7,536 bases of DNA from Candidatus Segetimicrobium genomatis. GTDB lineage: Bacteria; Sysuimicrobiota; Sysuimicrobiia; Sysuimicrobiales; Segetimicrobiaceae. The notes beneath the pieces are model-generated. The model saw nothing but the letters and a program-made list of their open reading frames with translations. It was not told the origin of the DNA and searched no databases. A program made the translations under genes and the position numbers. Shown in pieces: positions 1 through 5,719 of the stretch; the first letter of the stretch is position 1, and every line of letters begins with the position of its first letter. Location: NCBI GenBank assembly GCA_005882445.1, contig VBAN01000290.1, positions 1 to 7,536 on the forward strand, given 5' to 3'.

Positions 1-32
1 AGACTTCCCGGCCCCCTTTTTGATGCAACAAA

Positions 33-54
33 GGGATGGCGCTGACGCCATCCC
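33..54 (-). terminator. Intrinsic terminator/attenuator hairpin in the leftward leader
   Basis: GGGATGGCG and CGCCATCCC form a perfect 9-bp inverted repeat around a 4-nt loop. On the minus strand the stem is followed by TTTGTTG (32-26), a short imperfect U-tract. On the plus strand it is followed by CTCCGG, so a leftward terminator fits better. Immediately after it on the minus strand comes AAAAAGGGGG (21-12), a likely Shine-Dalgarno sequence, so the hairpin sits just before the start of an off-window gene. That placement suggests attenuation rather than the end of an operon. Confidence 0.6.
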
Positions 55-151
55 CTCCGGATCGTTTCCGAGCCGTGACCTGGCTGGCAGCCAACCGAAC
101 GCCTCGACCGCCGGCGCCGCCAGGTGAGAAGCAGATGGCTTCTACTTGAGC
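55..151 (-). promoter_or_regulatory. Structured 5' leader with competing stems (candidate cis-regulatory RNA)
   Basis: Reading leftward from the predicted start near 151, the transcript first forms a 6-bp hairpin, AGAAGC / GCTTCT with a 5-nt loop (143-127). Two later pairings exclude each other. One is a long-range 7-bp stem, ACCTGGC (125-119) with GCCAGGT (84-78). The other is a local hairpin, TGGCT-GCC-AGCCA (93-81), which uses bases 84-81 of the first. The terminator-like hairpin at 54-33 follows. Mutually exclusive stems before a terminator are typical of attenuators. The early AGAAGC hairpin followed by CACC resembles, from memory only, leaders before infC-rpmI-rplT operons in Gram-positive-type bacteria. 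No T-box antiterminator motif (TGG-N-ACCGCG) is visible. Confidence 0.5.
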
Positions 152-157
152 GGCACG

Positions 158-186
158 AGTATAGCATAGGCGTTTTGGAGCGTCAA
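158..186 (-). promoter_or_regulatory. Strong sigma-70-type promoter, reading leftward
   Basis: On the minus strand a -35 box TTGACG (186-181) is followed after exactly 17 nt by a -10 box TATACT (163-158). Each box matches the sigma-70 consensus at 5 of 6 positions. A TGC triplet directly precedes the -10 box, which makes it an extended -10. Transcription should start near 151-152 and run left, out of the window, through a structured leader. This is the only near-consensus promoter I found in the window, in an otherwise G+C-rich stretch. The gene it serves is beyond the left edge. Confidence 0.75.
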
Positions 187-347
187 TCACAACGCAGGCA
201 AGGAGCGGGCGGCGGCATGGGGCGCCGATCGTGGTGCCGCTGTCTCCGGGGGGACCCAGCGGGGCATTAACGAACCGTCACCTACACTCGGCGGCCGGCC
301 TCAAGGAGGTTGATCTCAGGCCCTATGACGGATTGGCGGTGGGAGCG
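187..347. other. Non-coding region upstream of the glycosyltransferase
   Basis: This stretch separates the leftward promoter from the first plus-strand gene. The glycosyltransferase frame stays open back to a GTG at 231, but the added residues look like chance translation and the GTG has no close ribosome binding site. A strong Shine-Dalgarno sequence, AAGGAGG (303-309), lies too far from the chosen ATG at 348 to serve it directly. It is 15 nt from an out-of-frame ATG at 325, which opens an 11-codon frame ending at 357. I saw no convincing sigma-70 promoter for the plus-strand gene; TACACT at 283-288 has no acceptable -35 partner. Confidence 0.5.
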
Positions 348-1871
348 ATGGCGGTAACCCATCCGGCGATGCCGCGGCCGGCGAGCGCCGTCACCCCCCT
401 GCACCGTGAGCTGCTGCTCATCGCCGGCATCGTCTACCTGGCGGCGTTCCTCAGGGTGTTGTCGCTGGGCGAGAAGAGCTTCTGGCTCGACGAGGCGACG
501 AGCCTGCCGATTGCGAGGCTGGATTGGAGTTCCTTCCTCGCCATCGTCACCCACCGGGAACCCGGTATGAGCCTCTATTACGCGATCCTGCACTTCTGGC
601 GGGGACTGGGGGAGAGCGAGGCGGTCATCCGGGGCCTGTCGGTGTTCCCGGCCGTGGCGACCCTGCCGGTCGTGCATCTCATTGGGAAGCGCACGGCCGG
701 GGTGGCGGTCGGGCTGCTCGCCGCCCTGCTCCTCGCGCTCAACGCCCTGGACATCCGGTACGCTCAGGAGGCGCGCGGCTACAGCCTCCTGATCTTCCTC
801 ACGACCCTCGCCACCTTCCTGTTCATCAAGGGGATCGAGCGGCCCTCGCGGGGTCTCTGGGCGGGGTACGCGGCGGCCGCGGCGCTGGCGATCTACACCC
901 ATTTTTTTGCCGCGTTCGTGATCGCGGCGCATCTGGTCTCCCTCGCGGTGCTGCGCCCCCGGGACATCCCGGTGCGGGCCCTCGCCGCCAGCCTCTCCGG
1001 CATCGCGGCCCTGGTGCTGCCCCTGGTGATCGCCGCGTGGGACGCTGCGCGGAGCATCCCCGCGCTTCCTGCGCCGAGCCTGCCCGGCCTCTATTACACG
1101 CTCATGGCGATCACAGGGGCCGGCGGGGTCTGGCTTCTGGTCGCCTATGCGCTCTCGTGCGTCGCCGCGTTTCCTCCGATCAGGAGCACGTGGGCGTCCG
1201 CCAGAGCCTCTGTCGAGGCATTTCGGTACGGGCTCGTCGTCGCCTGGCTCGTCACGCCCATCGTCCTGGCGCTCGGCATCTCCTTTATCACGCCGATCCT
1301 GAGCGCGCGGTACCTGGTGGTCTGCCTGCCGCCGCTCAGCCTCCTCGCGGCCATCGGGCTGGCGTCGATCCGGCCTCGGTGGGCATGTATCGGCGCGACG
1401 GCGGTGGTCGCCGCGCTCGCCATCCACGGGATTGTCGGGTACTTTGTGTACTTTCCGAAGGAGGATTGGAGGGATGCGACCCGGTTCGTCATCGCACAGG
1501 GACGTCCGGGCGACGCGCTGATCTTCTATCCCCCGTATGACCGCGAGCCGTTCGATTACTACCACGGTCGCCTGGGCGGCGCCGGTCCGGCGGTGGTCTT
1601 CCCGGAGCAGCCGTACGTGCCCGCGATCGCCCGGGGGATCCCCATCGCCGCAGATCCCGGCGAGGCCCTGCTCGACCGTCTCCCGGCCCGCTACCCGAGG
1701 GTCTGGCTGATCCTCGGCCGCGACCAGCTGTCGAGCCGGGAGGGCTACCAGGCCGGCCGCGCCGTCCACGAGCAACTGCTCAAGCGCTATCCTTCCACGA
1801 GGCAGAAGACCTACTATGGGATCCTCGTGGTGCTCTACAGCAAGGCCGGGGGAACCGCGCTACAGCAGTGA
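348..1871 (+). CDS. GT39/PMT-like polytopic membrane glycosyltransferase
   Basis: Predicted integral membrane glycosyltransferase of the GT39 (PMT/ArnT-like, GT-C fold) group, which transfers sugars from a polyprenyl-phosphate donor on the outer face of the membrane. Acceptor and sugar are unknown. The 507-residue protein has a first membrane helix at about 21-40, then FWLDEATS (45-52) with the acidic Asp48-Glu49 pair expected in the first outer loop. Further hydrophobic segments lie near 97-112, 117-134, 146-161, 171-200, 212-230, 250-275, 293-316, 320-340 and 346-368. QEARGY (140-145) and SARYL (319-323) are typical of this bacterial group. A soluble tail follows from about 370 (KEDWRDATRF). 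I chose ATG 348 over the in-frame GTG 231 because residues before 348 are not membrane-like; GGGAG lies just upstream, though spacing is short. ATG 369 is also possible. Its stop overlaps the convergent phosphatase gene by 12 bp. Substrate assignment would need structural or genetic data. Confidence 0.85.
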   Translation: MAVTHPAMPRPASAVTPLHRELLLIAGIVYLAAFLRVLSLGEKSFWLDEATSLPIARLDWSSFLAIVTHREPGMSLYYAILHFWRGLGESEAVIRGLSVFPAVATLPVVHLIGKRTAGVAVGLLAALLLALNALDIRYAQEARGYSLLIFLTTLATFLFIKGIERPSRGLWAGYAAAAALAIYTHFFAAFVIAAHLVSLAVLRPRDIPVRALAASLSGIAALVLPLVIAAWDAARSIPALPAPSLPGLYYTLMAITGAGGVWLLVAYALSCVAAFPPIRSTWASARASVEAFRYGLVVAWLVTPIVLALGISFITPILSARYLVVCLPPLSLLAAIGLASIRPRWACIGATAVVAALAIHGIVGYFVYFPKEDWRDATRFVIAQGRPGDALIFYPPYDREPFDYYHGRLGGAGPAVVFPEQPYVPAIARGIPIAADPGEALLDRLPARYPRVWLILGRDQLSSREGYQAGRAVHEQLLKRYPSTRQKTYYGILVVLYSKAGGTALQQ

Positions 1872-4001
1872 CGTCATGCGGGCCGCGACCACGGTCTGGT
1901 CGTCGGCGGGGCCGTTCCCGCTCCACGAGGCGACCGCGTCCATCACCCGATCAGCCACCTCATCAAGCGGCGCATCTCGCAAGGTAGCCAGCAGCTCGGA
2001 GATCCGCTGCTCCCCGAACTGCTCTCCCGCCGCGTTCCTCGCTTCGGTGATCCCGTCCGTGAAGAGCAGCAGCAGATCCCCCGGGCCGATGCGGGTCTCC
2101 GACATCGCGTAGGTGGTCCCGGGTTCCACGCCCAGCAGCAGGCCGGGCGCCTCGAGGAGGCGCGGCCCGGCGTCCGCCGCCCGAACCATCAGCGGCGGGA
2201 GATGGCCCGCGCTGGCGAACAGGAGCGTCCCGTCCCGCGGGTTCAAGATCCCGTAGAACAGGCTGACAAACTTGGACTCGGTGTCCGCCGCCAGCGCGTG
2301 ATTGAGCCGGCTGAGCACGGCCTCAGGCCGCCGCCCGTCCTGGGCAAACGCCTCCAGGAGATAGCGGGCGCGGGCGGATAAGGTGGCCGCCGGGATGCCC
2401 TTCCCGGACACATCCGCGATCGCCAGGCCGACCTGGCCGTGATCGAGCGGCAGGACGGCGTAGAAATCTCCCCCCACCTCCCGGCTCGGCAGGTACCGTC
2501 CCGCGACCGCGAGGCCCGGCAGTTCGACCCGCCGCGGCGGAAGGAGGGTCTGCTGAATGATCCCGGCGATCTCGCGCTCTCGCTCGTACGCCCTGGCGTT
2601 GTCGACCGCCAGCGCGACGCGGTCGGCGAAGGTTTCCAGGAGGCGGACCTCGTGCGCCGTGAACTCGCGTGGGCGCTGGGAGAGCACCTGGACGACCCCG
2701 ATCACCCGCCCGCCCACGCGCAGAGGGACGGCCATGGTCGAATAGGCGCCTTCCCGCCGGAGGCGCCGGCCTTTCGCCGCCAGCGCACCGTTGAACCCGG
2801 CCGGCACGACGAGATCGCCCGTGCCTTCCTCGACGAACCAAATCAACCCCGCATCGGCGTGCAGAGCCGCGCCCACCCGCTGGACGAGCGGCGGGAGCAG
2901 CTCACCGAGGCGAACGGTTGAGAGGGCGGCGTCGCTGACCGCCTGCAGCGCGTTCATTTCGGTGACGTAGCGCGACAGACGCTCGCTCATCTCGTTGAAC
3001 GCGTTCCCCAGCTCTCCCAGTTCGTCGCTGCGGCGCAGGGCCACCCGCGTGCCCAGGTTGCCCCTCCCGAGCGCACGCGCCCCGCGGACCAGGGCGAGGA
3101 TCGGGGCGCTCAGTTCGGCGCCGAGGACCCAGGCCAGAAACAGGCCCACCCCGACGGCGGTCAGCACCGTGATCATCTCCTGAGCGGCCGCCCGGCGCGC
3201 GGATTCGAGCGCCGAGGATTCCGGCTCGACCACGATGGCCGCCCATCCCAATCCGGCGATGGGGGCGGCAGCCCCCAGATACCCGGTGCGGCCGTCGCTG
3301 TACCCTTCGATCGTCGCTTCGAGGCCGGCCAGCGCCGTCCGGACCGCGCTCAGCCCCTGCAGCGCCTCCGGGGCCCGCGCGGGCTGGCGGATATCAATGA
3401 TGAGACGGCCGGTGGTGTCGAGGATGATTCCATCGGCGGCGCGCCCGAGCCCGCGCGGCAGCACGGTGCGAAGCCCGCCGAGGTCGAGCCGGCCCAGCAC
3501 CACCGCGGCGAGCTTCTCTTTATCGCGGATCGCGGTCGCCACCTCGAGGGTGGGATGGCCGTCGATCCAGGTCGGCGGCCCGGCCGCCCACTCCTTCCCG
3601 TTCCGCACCGGGCCCACCGCGGGATTGTCCGCAAGGTTCATGGTGAACGGTTGCGGCGGGCTGGCGGCGACTTCGGTGCCGGCGGCATCGATCAGCATCA
3701 GCGAAAGGAAGGAGGGATTCTTCGCGCGGATGGCGGTGAACAGTTGGATGATCCCCGAGACCGGATAGGGCTGGCTCGTCACGGCCGCTCCGGCGGTCCG
3801 CTCGCCCTCGACCGCGCCGGCGAGGAACATCTGGACATCGGCGGCCATCGCCCTCGCCAGGTCCCGGTGGCCGCGCTGCACGATCTCCAGCCGTCCCTGG
3901 TTCCGAGACTGGAACAGCAGGCCCCCCAGGATGAGGACCGGGATCATGCAGATCAGGATGACCGCGGCGATCTTGCCGCGGATGCCCAGGTGCATTCGCA
4001 C
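1860..4001 (-). CDS. Membrane-bound SpoIIE/RsbU-type PP2C phosphatase with Cache, HAMP and GAF domains
   Basis: Serine/threonine phosphatase of the PPM/SpoIIE family, expected to dephosphorylate a STAS anti-sigma antagonist in response to a signal. The encoded 713 residues read as: membrane helix about 10-30; an extracytoplasmic Cache-like sensor about 34-274; second helix about 277-296; HAMP linker about 297-349 (ending DELGELGNAFNEMSERL); GAF domain about 350-474; a short linker with QQTLLPP (484-490), the usual lead-in to SpoIIE phosphatases; and the PP2C domain about 499-713. Metal-binding motifs are intact: GGDFY (510-514, Asp512), DVSGKG (530-535, Asp530), FTDGITEA (647-654) and DDQT (700-703). 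The GTG at 4001 is preferred because AGGAG stands 6 nt upstream; the frame also has ATG 4034, adding 11 residues, and ATG 3995. It lies 82 nt after the STAS gene on the same strand, and the pair is probably co-transcribed. The ligand of the sensor cannot be told. Confidence 0.93.
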   Translation of the reverse strand: MRMHLGIRGKIAAVILICMIPVLILGGLLFQSRNQGRLEIVQRGHRDLARAMAADVQMFLAGAVEGERTAGAAVTSQPYPVSGIIQLFTAIRAKNPSFLSLMLIDAAGTEVAASPPQPFTMNLADNPAVGPVRNGKEWAAGPPTWIDGHPTLEVATAIRDKEKLAAVVLGRLDLGGLRTVLPRGLGRAADGIILDTTGRLIIDIRQPARAPEALQGLSAVRTALAGLEATIEGYSDGRTGYLGAAAPIAGLGWAAIVVEPESSALESARRAAAQEMITVLTAVGVGLFLAWVLGAELSAPILALVRGARALGRGNLGTRVALRRSDELGELGNAFNEMSERLSRYVTEMNALQAVSDAALSTVRLGELLPPLVQRVGAALHADAGLIWFVEEGTGDLVVPAGFNGALAAKGRRLRREGAYSTMAVPLRVGGRVIGVVQVLSQRPREFTAHEVRLLETFADRVALAVDNARAYEREREIAGIIQQTLLPPRRVELPGLAVAGRYLPSREVGGDFYAVLPLDHGQVGLAIADVSGKGIPAATLSARARYLLEAFAQDGRRPEAVLSRLNHALAADTESKFVSLFYGILNPRDGTLLFASAGHLPPLMVRAADAGPRLLEAPGLLLGVEPGTTYAMSETRIGPGDLLLLFTDGITEARNAAGEQFGEQRISELLATLRDAPLDEVADRVMDAVASWSGNGPADDQTVVAARMTSLL

Positions 4002-4007
4002 GTTCAA

Positions 4008-4012
4008 CTCCT
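4008..4012 (-). promoter_or_regulatory. Ribosome binding site deciding the phosphatase start
   Basis: AGGAG on the minus strand is separated by 6 nt from the GTG at 4001-3999. The upstream in-frame ATG at 4034 has only a weak GGCGGG before it, so the GTG is the better start. Confidence 0.55.
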
Positions 4013-4083
4013 GCGGGCGGCGCCGGCGAACCATCCCGCCGGCGCCGCCGGGCCTACGGCGTGATCCGGCACGGCCGCCGGCC

Positions 4084-4446
4084 TCACGACTTTGCCGGAC
4101 GATCGACTTTGACTTTCTCGAGGGCCTCGCGCTCGGTGGCGACGACGCACAGGATCTTGTCGAGCCCGGTAATCTTGAAGATCTTGGCGATCGCCGGCTG
4201 GCCGGCGACGATGGCGATCTCTCCGTGGAGCGCCCGAATCCGCTTCTGATGGTCGGTCAGGATCTTGAGGGCCGTGCTGTCGATATACGCGACGCCGGAC
4301 AGGTTCACCACCAGCAGCGGCCGGGACGCGGTCGCGGCCGTGCGCAGCCCCTCATCCAGGCGCGGAACGGTATAGAGATCCAGTTCTCCGGCGACATCCA
4401 GGATCGTCACTTCCCCGACGGTGCGGACACTGATCTTCAGCTCCAC
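4084..4446 (-). CDS. STAS-domain anti-sigma factor antagonist (SpoIIAA/RsbV type)
   Basis: A single STAS domain of 120 residues, the usual size for SpoIIAA/RsbV-like antagonists. In known systems the unphosphorylated form binds a switch kinase (SpoIIAB/RsbW) and frees its sigma factor; phosphorylation on a conserved serine turns it off. Here the region NLSGVAYIDSTALKIL (48-63) carries Asp56-Ser57 at the expected phosphorylation site, with Thr58 next to it. The opening strand (TILDVAGELDLYTV, 14-27) and the helix AIAKIFKITGLDKIL (85-99) are typical of the fold. The frame is open upstream to 4572, but GTG 4446 is chosen because AGGGGAGG lies 6 nt before it and the STAS fold begins there. The next gene downstream is the PP2C phosphatase, its probable partner. 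No switch kinase is present in the window. A 106-nt gap to the preceding gene may allow separate expression. Confidence 0.9.
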   Translation of the reverse strand: MELKISVRTVGEVTILDVAGELDLYTVPRLDEGLRTAATASRPLLVVNLSGVAYIDSTALKILTDHQKRIRALHGEIAIVAGQPAIAKIFKITGLDKILCVVATEREALEKVKVDRPAKS

Positions 4447-4452
4447 GGCGCA

Positions 4453-4460
4453 CCTCCCCT
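4453..4460 (-). promoter_or_regulatory. Strong ribosome binding site of the STAS gene
   Basis: AGGGGAGG (4460-4453 on the minus strand) stands 6 nt before GTG 4446-4444. It fixes the start well downstream of the longest open frame at 4572, whose extra N-terminal 42 residues are low-complexity and outside the STAS fold. Confidence 0.7.
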
Positions 4461-4476
4461 CACATAGGGATGGACT

Positions 4477-4501
4477 GGAACTCCCGCTTGAATGTAGTTC
4501 C
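4477..4501 (-). promoter_or_regulatory. Inverted repeat in the STAS gene 5' region
   Basis: GGAACT and AGTTCC form a perfect 6-bp inverted repeat with a 13-nt spacer (4477-4482 and 4496-4501). It sits 30 nt upstream of the STAS start in the largest gap of the leftward gene series. It could be an operator half-site pair or a small mRNA stem. I saw no acceptable sigma-70 boxes beside it, and a repeat this short can occur by chance. Confidence 0.25.
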
Positions 4502-4552
4502 GTCTCGAAGGCGTCCCTGCCTGCGGCGCGACCCCTGGACGCGGCGGCGGTG

Positions 4553-4846
4553 TCACGGTCCCCGCTCGGCATGCAGCGCCACCTGGTAGAGGCCGATGCC
4601 CTTGTTCGCGATGGCCGAGGCCGCGAATCCCATGATGAACAGGAACAGCCCCTTCGTCGCCACGAGCAGCGCCAGGCTGCCCGACGGCGATGTGGCGCCG
4701 GATGAGGACGCCAGCGCGCCCGAGGCGATCAACTCGGTGTAGGCGAAGTAGAAAACGGCGAGGAGCAGCAGCGCTCCAATGAGGAAGACGGCGATGCCCA
4801 GCCCCCCGGCGAGCACGCCCCCTCCCCGATCCGTTCCCATCCGCAT
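4553..4846 (-). CDS. Small two-helix membrane protein of unknown function
   Basis: I do not recognise this 97-residue protein. It has a short Gly/Arg-containing N-terminus (MRMGTDRGGG), a hydrophobic segment at about 11-36 (VLAGGLGIAVFLIGALLLLA onward, with aromatic FYFAY near 32-36), a Ser/Gly/Ala-rich linker at about 41-57, a second hydrophobic segment at about 58-80, and a short polar tail ending ERGP. Both termini are likely on the same side of the membrane. No cysteines, metal motifs or signal-peptidase site are apparent. It begins 30 nt after the MTA phosphorylase stop and is followed 106 nt later by the STAS gene, so it is probably co-transcribed with the phosphorylase. ATG 4846 has a G-rich, weak ribosome binding site; ATG 4840 is an alternative. 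The hydrophobic pattern and tight spacing argue for a real gene. Confidence 0.72.
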   Translation of the reverse strand: MRMGTDRGGGVLAGGLGIAVFLIGALLLLAVFYFAYTELIASGALASSSGATSPSGSLALLVATKGLFLFIMGFAASAIANKGIGLYQVALHAERGP

Positions 4847-4876
4847 CGTGCACCCCCACCTTCCCTTCTTCCCGGC

Positions 4877-5677
4877 TCACTCCACGCGCGCGTGGGCCAG
4901 CGCCGTCGCACACGGGCACTCCCGTTTGCGGGGCAGCCGCTCGATCATGGCCAGCAGGAGGCGGCGGAGCCTGTCATTGTTCTGCTGCATCACTCGAATC
5001 ACCGCCGTGTGGGTGACCGGCTCGACGCCGGGATCCCCTTCCACCCCGACGTCGTAGTCGGTGATCAGCGAGATGTTCACGTAACACATCTGCAGTTCTC
5101 GAGCCAGGATGGATTCGGGGTAGTTGGTCATGTTGATGACTTCCCAGCCCTGGCCGCGGAACCACCGGCTCTCCGCGCGGGTGCTGAACCGGGGGCCCTG
5201 GATCACCACCACGGTCCCGCGGTCGTGCACGGGAATGTCGAGACGGCGGGCCGTCTCCACGGCCAGCGGCCGCATCGTGGGGCAGTACGGATCGGCGGCG
5301 GAGACGTGGGTGACGATCGGCCCGTCGGCGAAGGTGTCCATCCTCCCCCAGGTCCGGTCGACGAATTGGTCGCAGATCACGAATTCGCCCGGCCGGACGT
5401 TGGGTTGCAGGCTGCCGGCCGCGCACGGCCCGAAGACCCATTCCACGCCGAGGGAATGCAGCGCCCAGACGTTGGCCCGGTAGTTGATGCGGTGGGGCGG
5501 GAGCCGGTGGGTCCGGCCGTGCCGGGGGAGAAACCCCACCTTCCGGCCCGCGATCTCCCCGAGCATCACGGTATCGCTGGGCTCCCCGTACGGCGTATCC
5601 ACCTTCACCTCGCGGGCGCCTTCGAGCAGCGAGTAGAATCCCGATCCGCCAAAGACCCCCACCTCAGCCCGTTGCAC
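4877..5677 (-). CDS. mtnP: S-methyl-5'-thioadenosine phosphorylase
   Basis: Cleaves S-methyl-5'-thioadenosine with phosphate to adenine and 5-methylthioribose-1-phosphate in cytoplasmic methionine salvage. The 266-residue length is normal for the family (PNP/MTAP phosphorylase family 2). Visible motifs: N-terminal GGSGFY (10-15), phosphate-binding PRHGRTH (51-57), NYRANVWAL (65-73), QGPRFSTRAES (160-170), INMTNYPE (181-188) and TDYD (206-209). The aspartates of TDYD match those that bind the adenine amino group in human MTAP, where 6-oxopurine phosphorylases carry Asn; this favours MTA over inosine/guanosine. The C-terminus has a Cys254-Pro-Cys256 pair, like the CXC tail of Sulfolobus MTAP II. 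The start is GTG, with AGGAGGG 10 nt upstream. It follows the Sir2 gene after 42 nt. A broader purine nucleoside phosphorylase role cannot be excluded. Confidence 0.92.
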   Translation of the reverse strand: MQRAEVGVFGGSGFYSLLEGAREVKVDTPYGEPSDTVMLGEIAGRKVGFLPRHGRTHRLPPHRINYRANVWALHSLGVEWVFGPCAAGSLQPNVRPGEFVICDQFVDRTWGRMDTFADGPIVTHVSAADPYCPTMRPLAVETARRLDIPVHDRGTVVVIQGPRFSTRAESRWFRGQGWEVINMTNYPESILARELQMCYVNISLITDYDVGVEGDPGVEPVTHTAVIRVMQQNNDRLRRLLLAMIERLPRKRECPCATALAHARVE

Positions 5678-5687
5678 GACCCGGCTT

Positions 5688-5694
5688 CCCTCCT
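5688..5694 (-). promoter_or_regulatory. Ribosome binding site of the MTA phosphorylase gene
   Basis: AGGAGGG on the minus strand lies 10 nt before GTG 5677-5675, in the 42-nt gap after the Sir2 stop. It supports this GTG over the next in-frame GTG (codon 6), which has no such site and would cut into the first strand before GGSGFY. Confidence 0.6.
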
Positions 5695-5719
5695 GTGCTG
5701 GTTCGGTTCGGCCGATGAC

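Noticed and set aside
33..54. The 9-bp hairpin as a terminator for a plus-strand gene ending left of the window
   Set aside because: On the plus strand it is followed by CTCCGG rather than a T-tract; the minus strand has TTTGTTG after it and a strong promoter upstream.
217..270. Short frame from ATG 217 with an AGGAG upstream
   Set aside because: It runs only 17 codons to a TAA, has no notable composition, and the site is 11-12 nt away; probably chance.
231..347. N-terminal extension of the glycosyltransferase from GTG 231
   Set aside because: The 39 extra residues resemble translated non-coding DNA, and there is no ribosome binding site near the GTG.
282..1775. A 497-codon open frame on the minus strand opposite the glycosyltransferase
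   Set aside because: Its product is highly charged and repetitive (Arg/Asp/Gly/Glu) without recognisable structure, while the plus strand encodes a coherent membrane enzyme.
4035..4083. GC-rich palindromic spacer between the STAS and phosphatase genes as a terminator
   Set aside because: Short GCCGGC-type self-complementary runs are present but no T-tract follows on either strand, and such runs are common at this base composition.
4447..4572. N-terminal extension of the STAS protein to 4572
   Set aside because: A strong AGGGGAGG site points to GTG 4446, which also coincides with the start of the STAS fold; the extension is low-complexity.
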